From assembly GCF_020215645.1 (NCBI RefSeq), contig NZ_CP084058.1:3348001-3412000 (forward strand): a DNA stretch of 64,000 nucleotides. Direction: 5' to 3'. Under the pieces are notes generated by a model that was not told where the DNA came from, did no database searches, and saw only the letters and a list, made by a program, of their open reading frames with translations. The DNA is from Nonomuraea gerenzanensis (GTDB taxonomy: Bacteria > Actinomycetota > Actinomycetes > Streptosporangiales > Streptosporangiaceae). The position numbers were made by a program, and so were the translations under genes. Of the stretch, positions 16,508 to 24,473 are shown piece after piece (position 1 is the stretch's first letter; each line of letters begins with the position of its first letter).

Positions 16508-16731
16508 CGATCGGGGCCGTCCTGAGGCCCGGGGCATGGCAATCCCCTTCCTGGTCGCCGATGGCGGTCCGCGTGGTGATGGGCCCCGGTACGGCGCTGC
16601 GCCGCCGGTCGCGTCCGCCATCGGCCGTGCCCACGGAGGCGCCGGGGATGGGGGAGCGCCGAAGGAAGAACGACGTCGAGCACATCGGCGACGCAAGGTC
16701 AGCGAACAGCAGGAGAGGCGCGACAGCGACG

Positions 16732-18327
16732 ATGAACGGAACCACCTTCAAGACGTGTTCCTGCCGGGACGAGGAGACCGGGAAGAAGCTGGGCAAGGCC
16801 TGCCCGAAGCTGCGCCGCCCGGGCGGTGGGGAACGGTGGAGCAGCACGCACGGCCGGTGGGCCTACCAGTTGGAGTTGCCCTCGCACGCGGACGGGCGGC
16901 GGCGCAACCCGTTGCGACGGCGCGGGTTCGCGACGCTGGAGGAGGTCGAAGCGGAACTAGAGCAGGCCCGGGCGCTGCTGGCGTTGGATGAGGACCCGCA
17001 CATCCAGCGGAAGGTCACAGAGCTGATGCTGTCGGTGCTCAAGGACGCCAAAGCTCTGCCCGCGGTGGAGGAGGTGCGGCGCAAGGTCCGTACCCGTCAA
17101 GATCTCAACCCCACCGTCACGGTGGCCGAGTGGATGACGGAGTTTCTGCGGCGCAAGCGGAAGATCGACGTCACCACCCGCCGCTCCTACGAGGCCCACA
17201 TCCGCCTCTACTTCGTCCCCTACCTGGGTGACATCCGGCTGGATCGGCTGCGGGTGTCGGATGTGGCCGGGATGTTCGATGCGATCGAGGAGTTCAACGA
17301 CGTCATCACCACCGCCCGCGCCAGTGGGGATGCGGAGGAGCGGGCTAAGGTGCGGTATCGGCGGCCGGTCGGTCCGGCCACGATGCACCGTATCCGCGCC
17401 ACGCTTCGGCATGCGCTGAACATCGCGATTAAGCAGGATCGGTTGATCGACTTCAACCCGGCCGCGGTGGTCGAACTGCCCGATGCCGCCTCTCCCAAGG
17501 CGCTGGTGTGGACCGATGAGCGGGTCGCTGCCTGGAGTCGCGATCTGCAGCATCGGCTCGATGTCGAGCAGCGGCGGCGCGGGGCCGCCAGGCTCGGCCG
17601 TGCCGCCATGGTCAACGTGTACGCGTCCACGGAACGGCCATCACCGGTAATGGTGTGGACGCCCTCGCACACCTACGCCTTCCTCGCCCAGGCGGCCACC
17701 CATCGGCTGTTCGCGCTGTATCGGCTGATTGCCCTGCGTGGGCTGCGCCGGGGCGAGGCGGTTGGGCTGCGCTGGAAGGACGTCGACCTGCCCGCCGGGG
17801 TCGCCGGGGTGCACTGGCAGATCACCCAGTTGGGCTGGGAGCCGGTGCAGGGCAGGCCGAAGACCGAGGCCAGCGACCGCACTATCGCCCTGGATGAGGA
17901 CACCGTCACCGCGCTACGCGCACACCGCAAGCGACAGGCTGCCGAGCGGCTGGCGGCGGGCGAGGGCTGGGTCGACAGCGGGTTCGTCTTCACCGACGAG
18001 ATTGGACGGCCGCTGCATCCGCAGCAGGTCAGCGACCAGTTCTACCAACTGGCCTTCCAGGTGGGGCTGCCGCCGGTGCGGCTGCACGACCTTCGCCACG
18101 GCGCCGCGTCGCTGATGCTGGCCGCCGGGGTCGATCTGAAGGTGGTGCAGGAGACGCTCGGCCACGTGTCCTCCACCTTCACCCGTGACACCTACACCAG
18201 CGTCTATCCCGAAGTGGCCCGCGCCGCTGCGGAATCAACAGCCGCCCTGGTCAACACGGCCGCCAGCGGCGCTCAGACGGCCCGGCTGATCACCCTGCCC
18301 ACCCATGCCGCAGACACCGCCATCTGA
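16732..18327 (+). CDS. int: Tyrosine recombinase / phage-type integrase
   Basis: 531 residues. The N-terminal ~170 residues include the start TTFKTCSCRDEETGKKLGKA, common in actinomycete element integrases, then a core-binding SAM-like domain (TVAEWMTEFLRRKRKIDVTT). The catalytic domain shows Arg in RGLRRGEAVGLRW, HDLRHGAA, LGHVS and the nucleophile Tyr488 in TRDTYTSVYPE. The ATG is chosen because homologous starts begin just here; AGGAGAGG lies rather far upstream. It is transcribed toward the tRNA-Met gene 410 bp on, which is its likely attachment site. No excisionase or replication gene is near, so the element may be immobile. Confidence 0.88.
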   Translation: MNGTTFKTCSCRDEETGKKLGKACPKLRRPGGGERWSSTHGRWAYQLELPSHADGRRRNPLRRRGFATLEEVEAELEQARALLALDEDPHIQRKVTELMLSVLKDAKALPAVEEVRRKVRTRQDLNPTVTVAEWMTEFLRRKRKIDVTTRRSYEAHIRLYFVPYLGDIRLDRLRVSDVAGMFDAIEEFNDVITTARASGDAEERAKVRYRRPVGPATMHRIRATLRHALNIAIKQDRLIDFNPAAVVELPDAASPKALVWTDERVAAWSRDLQHRLDVEQRRRGAARLGRAAMVNVYASTERPSPVMVWTPSHTYAFLAQAATHRLFALYRLIALRGLRRGEAVGLRWKDVDLPAGVAGVHWQITQLGWEPVQGRPKTEASDRTIALDEDTVTALRAHRKRQAAERLAAGEGWVDSGFVFTDEIGRPLHPQQVSDQFYQLAFQVGLPPVRLHDLRHGAASLMLAAGVDLKVVQETLGHVSSTFTRDTYTSVYPEVARAAAESTAALVNTAASGAQTARLITLPTHAADTAI

Positions 18328-18340
18328 ACCACCGAACTCC

Positions 18341-18372
18341 CACAGGCCCGCCTATCCCTCGGCGGGCCTGTG
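18341..18372 (+). terminator. Terminator after the integrase gene
   Basis: CACAGGCCCGCC and GGCGGGCCTGTG form a perfect 12-bp stem with an 8-nt loop, 13 bp after the stop. The sequence CCTTGTCT follows. Between it and the tRNA (18373-18736) no gene is seen; a 7-bp inverted repeat GGCCTGA/TCAGGCC lies at 18507-18527. Confidence 0.8.
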
Positions 18373-18736
18373 CCTTGTCTGGGATGGCGACCGCACAGCC
18401 GATCGATTGCAATGGAAGCGGGCAGGGAGGATCCCCTCGAGAAGCAGTGGATCTTTTATCTGCTGGTCAGAAATGCCAGGCCGGGGCGACGAGCCGGCTT
18501 GGACAAGGCCTGACCGCGTATCAGGCCAAAGCTGACCAGCGACGCTGTAGGCACCTTCTGGCTTGATCTTCTGATGATCGTCACCGGGGTCTGAACTGAC
18601 AATGGCGGTCTAAATGATCTACCACCGCACACAGTCCGAACACAAGAGCAACCACCGAGCAACCAACCATGATCAAATACGAGATTCGAGGCCGGCGGAA
18701 ACCGAGAAACCCCAGGTCGGACGCGGTATTGGTGAG

Positions 18737-18810
18737 TAGGGCGGGTGGGACTTGAACCCACGACCCACGGATTATGAGTCCGATGCTCTAACCGGCTGAG
18801 CTACCGCCCC
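18737..18810 (-). tRNA. tRNA-Met (CAT anticodon)
   Basis: 74 nt on the minus strand, starting GGGGCGGTAGCTCAGCCGG and with anticodon loop CTCATAA, so anticodon CAU; T arm GTGGG-TTCAAGT-CCCAC. The acceptor stem pairs except for a G1-U72 wobble, and no CCA is encoded. It resembles actinomycete elongator tRNA-Met; tRNA-Ile2 (lysidine type) is less likely. The 3' end faces the integrase, the usual arrangement for a tRNA used as attachment site. Confidence 0.9.
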
Positions 18811-19098
18811 TAGATGAAGTTGTCCGCCGCACGCCAGCCACCCCAAAGGATCACGCCAGCCCCCGCGCAAGGCTAAGGCTAGAGCATCGAACCCGGTTGT
18901 GGCGCCCGGCCGGACGGGGAGGGAGGCCTCCGCCGACATCATTCCATGCCGGCCGACCTCGTGGCAGCCCAAGCCGATCAATTTCACCCACCCCAAGGGC
19001 GGCAGGAGGTGGGCAGCGAGTGCTGGGGTGCGCGAGCGAGGGTGCTCGGGCAGGGCGCGCGCCCCGCAGCACTCGCTGCCGTGGTCGGTGACAGGGTG
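18811..19098. other. Intergenic region, nothing recognised
   Basis: Between the tRNA and the 3' end of the protease gene no gene, RNA or clear terminator is visible; the small frames here lack coding character. Confidence 0.4.
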
Positions 19099-20547
19099 TT
19101 ACGGGCGGTTCAGGCCGAGTGTGTACGCACCCGAGCCGCTGTACGCGTGCACCCGGTACCGGTAGTACCCGGCGGTGCCGTTGTAGGAGAGGGTCTCGTC
19201 AGGGTTGGGGCTGGTGCCGCTGGCCACCACGGTCCAGGACGAGCCGTTCCAGCGTTGCAGGTAGACGTCGAAGTCGACGCCGTTGGGGCCGTCGAGGCAG
19301 GCTGCGTGGGTGCCGGAGACCGTTGCCTGGTAGTAGGAGTTGTTGGGCTGGTAGGCGTTCTGGTTGGAGGTCAACGAGCCGCTGTACGTTTCCTCGTAGC
19401 CCTGGCAGCCCGTCGGGGGCGGTGGGTCGGTGCCGCCGGCCGTGACGAGGGTGAGGCCGCCGACGGAGAGGAGCTCGGCGATGGGCTGGAAGTAGGTGGT
19501 GCCGCCCACCGAGCAGTTGCCGGAGCCGCCGGAGGTCATGCCCTGGGCCTGGTCGCCCGAGATGAACGAGCCGCCGGAGTCGCCGCCTTCCGCGCACACG
19601 TTCGTGCGGGTCAGGCCCGTCACCGTGCCCTCCGGGTAGTTGACGGTGGAGTTCAGCGCCTGGACGGTGCCGCAGTGCCACTGGGTGGTGGAGCCCGAGC
19701 GGCAGATCGAGCCCTGGGGCTGGGTGACGGCCGCGCCGCGGACGGGCAGGATGCCGGCGCTGTAGCCGTTGACGACGCCGGGGGCGGTCCAGTTGGTGTT
19801 CGTGGCGACCCAGGCGTAGTCGTTGCCGGGGAAGGAGGAGATCTGGAACGTCCCTTGCGCCACCCGGTTGTAGCCGGTCGTGGTGATGCCGTTGCTGCCG
19901 CAGTGGCCGGCGGTGGTGAAGCCGAGCTGGGTGCCGCGCCTGGCCGCGAAGCCGATCGAGCAGCGGTAGCCCTCGGAGGTGTAGTAGGCGTCGCCGCCGC
20001 GGATGTCGTAGAACAGGCGCGGGCGTTCGGCCGAGGCCTCGAACGTGACCGCGCCGGCGTCGGCGACGCCGCTGCTCGCGACCCAGGCGCGGGCGGCCTG
20101 CTCGTCACTGGTGAGGACGACGACGGAGTTGCTCTGCGGGGAGACGGCCCAGCTGTGGATGGAGTCCGGCGGCGCCGCCCGGTCGAGGCTCGTCTTGACA
20201 GAGGTGAGCTGGGCGTACGAACGCGGGACGACCCGGGCCCTGGCTCCGGCGCGGGTGATCTCGGTCGTGTCGGCGCCGGACGTGCTGGCCACGACGAGCG
20301 CGCTTTCGGCGCCTTCGTACCAGATTCCGGCATAGCGGTCGCCGAGCTTCTTGCTCAGGGCGGGTGCGGCGGCGTTGCCGCGCGCCTCGTTGGCCAGGCG
20401 GTTGATCGCCTGTTCCGCGGTGATGCCGAGGTCGCGCTGCAGGGAGTCGACCACGCCTGAAGGGGGTTTCGCGTTGGCGACGGCTGGGGTCGCCGTCACG
20501 AGTAACGCGCCGATCGCGATGGCGATCAGCGCCGGGGTACGGCGCAT
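19099..20547 (-). CDS. Secreted streptogrisin-like S1 serine protease with C-terminal PPC-like domain
   Basis: 482 residues. A signal peptide (MRRTPALIAIAIGALLVTA, cleaved after ANA) precedes an alpha-lytic-type pro-domain (~30-175). The S1E catalytic domain has His in FTTAGHCGSN, Asp in FPGNDYAWV and Ser in EGGDSGGSFISG, with paired Cys. After a PPPP linker, the last ~100 residues (GSLTSNQNAYQPN ... YYRYRVHAYSGSGAYTLGL) resemble the pre-peptidase C-terminal domain used for secretion or substrate contact. GAGGAGAC lies before the ATG. The LysR gene just upstream on the same strand may regulate it. Confidence 0.88.
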   Translation of the reverse strand: MRRTPALIAIAIGALLVTATPAVANAKPPSGVVDSLQRDLGITAEQAINRLANEARGNAAAPALSKKLGDRYAGIWYEGAESALVVASTSGADTTEITRAGARARVVPRSYAQLTSVKTSLDRAAPPDSIHSWAVSPQSNSVVVLTSDEQAARAWVASSGVADAGAVTFEASAERPRLFYDIRGGDAYYTSEGYRCSIGFAARRGTQLGFTTAGHCGSNGITTTGYNRVAQGTFQISSFPGNDYAWVATNTNWTAPGVVNGYSAGILPVRGAAVTQPQGSICRSGSTTQWHCGTVQALNSTVNYPEGTVTGLTRTNVCAEGGDSGGSFISGDQAQGMTSGGSGNCSVGGTTYFQPIAELLSVGGLTLVTAGGTDPPPPTGCQGYEETYSGSLTSNQNAYQPNNSYYQATVSGTHAACLDGPNGVDFDVYLQRWNGSSWTVVASGTSPNPDETLSYNGTAGYYRYRVHAYSGSGAYTLGLNRP

Positions 20548-20631
20548 GGATGTCTCCTCGCTGCTGGGGGTGCCGTCACGGTAACGGCGGTCCCGGACGA
20601 GGAGGAGTACTACTTTGCCCCTATCACGGTG

Positions 20632-21564
20632 TTATGGAGCGGTGCCGTAACCCGGATTTCGTACCAGCCAGTCGTAGTAGACCGGGCTCCGGCGTACGGC
20701 GTCCATGTGAGCCTGTTTGGCCTGTCCGACCACCCAGGCGGCTTCGGGTGCGGTGGGGTGGCGGCCGAGGAGCTGCCGCCAGCGCAGTGGCGCGCCGGCC
20801 AGCGGCACCATGATCAGGCCCTGGGCGGCCTGGTGGGTCGCCTGGCAGAGCACGACGGCCCGCCCGACCTGCGCGAGATGGGCACAGGTCGGCACGTCGG
20901 TCTCGTAGATCGTGCCCGGCGTGAACCCGGCCCGCGCGCACGCCATCGCGAAGCAGTCCGCGAAACAGCCGTCGCCGGGCGTCACCGCCCACTGCTCGTT
21001 CGCGAGGTCCGCCAGCTCCACCTCCTTCTCCTTGGCGACGGGATGGTCCTCTCCGACCAGGCAGAAGACGGGATCGAGGCTGATCGTCTCCCACAGGAGC
21101 GTGCCGGTGGGGGTGCCCGAGTCGCCGCAGGCGCCGGTCAGCACGTAGTCGAGGCGACCGAGCTCGACCATGCTGTTCAGCTCGTGCGTCGACCAGGACG
21201 TGTACGTGCTGACCTTCCGCTCCGCGGCGAGCCGGTCGACCAGGCCGCCGAGTATCGGCCCGTTCGTGGCGCCGATGCGGAAGCCGGGGGAGGGGGTGTG
21301 AGCGAAACGTACGGCTTCGTCCTGCAGTTCTTTGGCTGCGGGGAGAAGGACGCGTGCTCTGGCGAGCACGAGTTCGCCGAGGCGGGTGGGCCTGGCGCCG
21401 TGGCGGTCACGCTCGAAGAGGGCGCCGCCGAGCACCCTCTCGATGCGCTTGAGCTGTGCGGTCAGGGCCGGTTGTGCCAGCCCGAGCAGGGACGCGGCCT
21501 TGCTCACACTTCCCGCGTCCGCGACCGCGCGGACGATCCTGAGGTGCCTGAGCTCGAGGTCCAT
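20632..21564 (-). CDS. LysR-family transcriptional regulator
   Basis: 310 residues. Winged HTH at residues 3-62 (LRHLRIVRAVADAGSVSKAA, LGLAQPALTAQLKRIERVLG) followed by a periplasmic-binding-protein-like effector domain. It is 84 bp upstream of the protease gene and transcribed the same way. The unusually cysteine-rich part GDGCFADCFAMACARAG in the effector domain could be redox-sensitive or structural; its ligand is unknown. Confidence 0.87.
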   Translation of the reverse strand: MDLELRHLRIVRAVADAGSVSKAASLLGLAQPALTAQLKRIERVLGGALFERDRHGARPTRLGELVLARARVLLPAAKELQDEAVRFAHTPSPGFRIGATNGPILGGLVDRLAAERKVSTYTSWSTHELNSMVELGRLDYVLTGACGDSGTPTGTLLWETISLDPVFCLVGEDHPVAKEKEVELADLANEQWAVTPGDGCFADCFAMACARAGFTPGTIYETDVPTCAHLAQVGRAVVLCQATHQAAQGLIMVPLAGAPLRWRQLLGRHPTAPEAAWVVGQAKQAHMDAVRRSPVYYDWLVRNPGYGTAP

Positions 21565-21607
21565 AACGGGAAGGTAAGGCGGCGATCTCTTACAAACAAT
21601 GCCTCTA

Positions 21608-21624
21608 TGTCAGGAATTGTGACA
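21608..21624. promoter_or_regulatory. Inverted repeat upstream of the LysR gene
   Basis: TGTCA and TGACA flank a 7-bp AT-rich centre, within the 96-bp region between the LysR start and the divergent small gene. The AT-rich dyad (T-N11-A type) fits a LysR box. Confidence 0.4.
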
Positions 21625-21660
21625 GATATTGGTCGGGGGTTCCTGGGGTAGGGGGAGCGC

Positions 21661-21888
21661 ATGACGACGATGGGAATCGATCCGGCCCAGCTCAGCGACG
21701 ATGATCTGGTACGCGAGCTGCGCCAGCTGCACACGACCCGGAGCGATACTTTTTTCCACGGGTCCGACGACGCACTCGACCGCCACACCTCCCGCACGAA
21801 CGAGCTGGAGGCCGAATACCTCCGCCGCTACCCCGACCGCGAGGTCGACCCGCTGCGGCTGAGGGAGGGAGCGAGGCAGCGATCATGA
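21661..21888 (+). CDS. DUF6158-like small protein
   Basis: 75 residues, highly charged: PAQLSDDDLVRELRQLHTTR, FHGSDDALDRHTSRTNELEA then EYLRRYPDREVDPLRLR. This matches small actinobacterial proteins annotated as DUF6158, function unknown. GGGGGAG lies before the ATG. It overlaps the next gene by ATGA. Confidence 0.7.
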   Translation: MTTMGIDPAQLSDDDLVRELRQLHTTRSDTFFHGSDDALDRHTSRTNELEAEYLRRYPDREVDPLRLREGARQRS

Positions 21889-22127
21889 CGGAAGGTCACG
21901 ATGTGCAGGCCCTGTCGGACCTGGACATCCACGTGTACGAGGCCGTCGCCTCCCAGGCTGTGGAGTCGGGCGGCGGGGGTGCGGGGCTCGGTGGGGTGGT
22001 ACGGGCCTCGGGGATGGATGAGGAGGAGGTTCGGGCCAGCCTGGCGAGGTTGGTGGAGCATGGGTATGTGGTGCCGTATGGCGATGGGTACGGGTTGGGG
22101 CCGCATACGTTCGAGGTCGAGTACTGA
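21885..22127 (+). CDS. Small winged-helix-like protein
   Basis: 80 residues. DLDIHVYEAVASQAVESG ... VVRASGMDEEEVRASLARLV ... GYVVPYGDGYGLGPHTF has the helix-helix-wing order of a mini winged helix (MarR/TrmB-like half). The ATG overlaps the DUF6158-like stop (ATGA), so the two are one operon. Its 3' end has been copied in tandem downstream. DNA binding is inferred only from the pattern. Confidence 0.6.
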   Translation: MTEGHDVQALSDLDIHVYEAVASQAVESGGGGAGLGGVVRASGMDEEEVRASLARLVEHGYVVPYGDGYGLGPHTFEVEY

Positions 22128-22213
22128 GGGCTGGGGCCGCGTGGGTTCGAGGTCGAGGGTCTGAGGGCCGAGGCCGCGTGCGTTCGAGGCCGAGTGCCTG
22201 AGGGCCGTGGTCG
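22090..22213 (+). repeat. Tandem copies of the 3' end of the small winged-helix gene
   Basis: A ~37-bp unit (GGGGCCGCGTGGGTTCGAGG, then a TCGAG and TGAGGGC part) occurs about three times, the first being the last codons and stop of the gene at 21885-22127. It therefore looks like slippage or unequal crossover of a gene end that carried its stop codon along. Confidence 0.6.
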
Positions 22214-22214
22214 G

Positions 22215-22913
22215 CTATTGAGGCGTGCGGTGGTCCGGGCCGAAGGCTGACAGCGCGCGGAGGACGGCCGCCTGCTCCGCCGTGACCCCCGACGCGCGCT
22301 GGCGGGCCGCCTCCCCGGGTGAGAGCCCGGCCGCGCACCAGGCCGCCACCTCGGGCAGGGGCACGGCGCCCCACCAGGAGGTCATGATCTCCACCGCGGG
22401 CCGCCGCACCCCGGCCGCCTCGGCCGCCGTGAACCCGAGTGCCCGGAACACCCGCGCGTCCCCCTGGTCCACCCGGTGCCGCGCCCACTCCTCGGCCTCG
22501 GCCCCGTCCCAGCCGGCGTCGGCGTACGCACGGGCCACGTCGGCGGGCACCCCAGCCCGCAGCAGCCGTCGCAGCACCTCCACCAGCTCGGCGGCGGGCG
22601 CGGCGGGCTCCGGCGCGGCCAGTCGCCGCGCCAGCCAGGGGACGCGGCGGGGGCGCTCGCCCGCGAGATGCCTGCGGGCGGCGTCGTGCGGGGCGACGCC
22701 CAGCTCGTGCCAGCGCACCGCGTCCTGCGGGGTCATGCCGGCTCGCTGCCAGGTGATGATCGTGCCGGGGGTGGCGGCGGCGGTGCTCCACAGGCGAGCC
22801 TGCGCGGGGACGGTCACGCCCGCCGCACGCCAGGCTGCCGCCTCCTCCGGGGCGAACCCCTGCTTTCGCCATCGCCGCATCTCACCCTGCGTGAAGCCGC
22901 TCCACTCCGTCAT
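22215..22913 (-). CDS. Helical-repeat protein of a MoxR/VWA operon, function unknown
   Basis: 232 residues. A motif of the form GxTPxxAxxWxxxG recurs through the protein (QGFAPEEAAAWRAAGV, AGMTPQDAVRWHELGV, LGFTAAEAAGVRR, AGLSPGEAARQRASGV), suggesting stacked two-helix repeats of about 25-30 residues. No catalytic motif or membrane segment. ATG at 22913 is preferred to an in-frame start at 22973 because the latter would encode the spacer repeat. It is the third gene of the operon and may be a substrate adaptor. Confidence 0.6.
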   Translation of the reverse strand: MTEWSGFTQGEMRRWRKQGFAPEEAAAWRAAGVTVPAQARLWSTAAATPGTIITWQRAGMTPQDAVRWHELGVAPHDAARRHLAGERPRRVPWLARRLAAPEPAAPAAELVEVLRRLLRAGVPADVARAYADAGWDGAEAEEWARHRVDQGDARVFRALGFTAAEAAGVRRPAVEIMTSWWGAVPLPEVAAWCAAGLSPGEAARQRASGVTAEQAAVLRALSAFGPDHRTPQ

Positions 22914-22924
22914 CGCCTCGTCCC

Positions 22925-23060
22925 CCTTGCGCGACGCCTGTTCACTCCGGTCCTCTGCGGGAAGTTCGTCCACTCCGGTCCTCTGCGGGCAGCCTGTCCG
23001 CTCCGGTCCCCCTTCGGGCAGCCTGTCCGCTCCGGTCCCCCTTCGGGCAGCCTGGCCGCT
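22925..23060. repeat. Tandem 28-29 bp repeat in the operon spacer
   Basis: About five head-to-tail copies of a unit containing CTGTCCGCTCCGGTCC and CTTCGGG (or CTGCGGG), the middle two almost identical. The outer copies merge into the GATGACGGAG sequence at the downstream gene's start. No spacers, so this is not CRISPR. Confidence 0.65.
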
Positions 23061-23063
23061 CCG

Positions 23064-24473
23064 TCATCGCGGGCTCTTTGCGTCCGGTACGCGTACCGCG
23101 CTCGCCCAGGCGGGGGCCGGGTGCCGGTCGCCGAACAGGCAGGCGATCACGTACGGGCGGGGGCGCCGGGCCGGCCACGGGGTGTCGCCGTCGGTCAGCA
23201 CGACCAGTACGTCGGTCTTGTGGTCGGCCGCCTCGAAACCGGGTCGCAGGTCCGTGCCGCCGCCGCCCATCAGCTTCACCTGGGCCGCCGTGCGTACGCG
23301 CTGGGTGGGGTGCGCCTCGGTGTCGCAGCAGATCACGTCCAGCCGGCGGTGCCCGGTGGCGCGCAGCACGCCGTCCAGCTCGGCGAGGGCCTGTTCGAGT
23401 GCGGGACGGGTGACGCTGCCCGACGTGTCCACCAGGACGGTGACGCGGGGGAGCGGGCGTACCAGGGCGGGCAGGACGATCGTCGGTGTGGTTGCGGCGC
23501 GTCTGGACGGGCGGCGGTAGCTGTAGTCCACCCTGCCCGCGGTCTGGGTCAAGCCCCTGCGGACGAGCCTGGCCAGGCGGGCACGCCAGTCCACCTCCGG
23601 GTGGAGCGTGTGTTCGGCCCAGCGACGCCAGCGGCCGGGGGCCGTTCCTCTGGCTTCGATCTCGGCGGCCACCGCTCTGGTGAGGAGCTCGCGTTCCAGG
23701 GCGGTCAGGGCTTCCGGGCCGGTGAACGGGGGTGGGGAGCAGGGGGTCAGGTGTTGCGGGGGTTCTATGAGGTCGAGCAGGTCGGCGTACCGCTCGGCCA
23801 GGAGGCCGTCGGGCAGGCCGAGGGTGTCGGGGGAGATCGCGTCGGCGGGGGTGCCGGGGAGGTCGTCGTTGACCTCGGCGTCGGCGGCTTGGGCCCAGCG
23901 CAGGGCGTGGTCCTGGTGGTTCTGGTACGGGCGGGAGCGGGTGGGGTGGTCTCTGAGGAGGTGTCCTACGTGGTGGAGCAGCCACCAGGCTAGGCCGGGC
24001 ACCGGGATGGTGGGGGTGGTGGCGGGGTTGAGGTGGAGGTTCCAGTGGGCGTCGGCGGTGGGGTGGTGGGGGGCTGTGTCGTGGGGGAGGGGGGTTATGG
24101 CGAAGAGGGCTGAGGCGAGGTAGGGGGCTTGCGTGGCTGCCCATAGACGGGCGCCGGCGAAGCGTTCCAGCGCTGCTCGTGCGGCGGCCGGATCGGCGTT
24201 CCGCGCGACTGGATCGTTGTTCCGGGTGACCGGACCGATGTTCCGTGGCACCGGACCGTTGGTTTGTGAGCCTGGACCGTTGGTTTGTGAGTCTGGGCCG
24301 TTGTTTCGTGCGACTGGATCGTCGTTTCGCGGCACCGGATCGTTGGTCCGTGGCACCGGATCGGTGGTCCGTGAAACTGGACCGTCGTTCCGGGCGAACG
24401 GATCGTCGTGCGGGGCATGTGGGACGTCGGCGTGGTCTGGCGGTCCCGGGTCGCGGGGGTTGGGCTCGTTCAT
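23064..24473 (-). CDS. Putative metallopeptidase-domain / VWA-like protein
   Basis: 469 residues. After a repeat-rich N-terminus (7-residue units such as NDPVARN and NGPVPRN, residues ~25-95) comes a DUF2201-type metallopeptidase-like domain: WWLLHHVGHLLRDH and, 35 residues on, AADAEVNDDL. The C-terminal ~180 residues are a VWA-like domain with the MIDAS-type VLVDTSGSV and VVLTDGDTPWP. Such proteins pair with MoxR AAA+ ATPases in metal insertion or complex assembly. The ATG overlaps the MoxR stop (ATGA). One His of the usual HExxH is present but the Glu is Val/Gly, so peptidase activity is doubtful. Confidence 0.8.
   Translation of the reverse strand: MNEPNPRDPGPPDHADVPHAPHDDPFARNDGPVSRTTDPVPRTNDPVPRNDDPVARNNGPDSQTNGPGSQTNGPVPRNIGPVTRNNDPVARNADPAAARAALERFAGARLWAATQAPYLASALFAITPLPHDTAPHHPTADAHWNLHLNPATTPTIPVPGLAWWLLHHVGHLLRDHPTRSRPYQNHQDHALRWAQAADAEVNDDLPGTPADAISPDTLGLPDGLLAERYADLLDLIEPPQHLTPCSPPPFTGPEALTALERELLTRAVAAEIEARGTAPGRWRRWAEHTLHPEVDWRARLARLVRRGLTQTAGRVDYSYRRPSRRAATTPTIVLPALVRPLPRVTVLVDTSGSVTRPALEQALAELDGVLRATGHRRLDVICCDTEAHPTQRVRTAAQVKLMGGGGTDLRPGFEAADHKTDVLVVLTDGDTPWPARRPRPYVIACLFGDRHPAPAWASAVRVPDAKSPR
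24192..24402. repeat. 21-bp coding tandem repeat in the VWA gene
   Basis: About ten degenerate copies of a 21-bp unit encode seven-residue repeats of the type (D/G)PVxRxN. They form a probably disordered N-terminal linker. Confidence 0.65.

Larger units (their letters stand above)
14874..16731. other. Gene-less 1.86-kb stretch upstream of the integrase
   Basis: No reading frame on either strand has convincing coding character. The stretch holds two copies of a hairpin-centred repeat, an 18-bp perfect palindrome, short GTGCCGCAC-type tandem repeats near 15956-15975 and phased ACGGGC repeats just before the integrase. Such sequence between cargo and integrase may contain the origin, transfer or excision sites of the element; no Rep, Tra or Xis gene was found. 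Confidence 0.5.

Noticed and set aside
14874..16731. Replication initiator or transfer gene of an AICE
   Set aside because: None of the frames in this stretch shows RepSA, Tra or Spd motifs or convincing coding character.
18946..20460. 504-codon plus-strand frame opposite the protease
   Set aside because: Low-complexity Gly/Ala/Arg sequence complementary to the S1 protease, which has all catalytic motifs.
22925..23060. Possible CRISPR array
   Set aside because: The 28-29 bp units touch head to tail with no spacers, and no cas genes are present.
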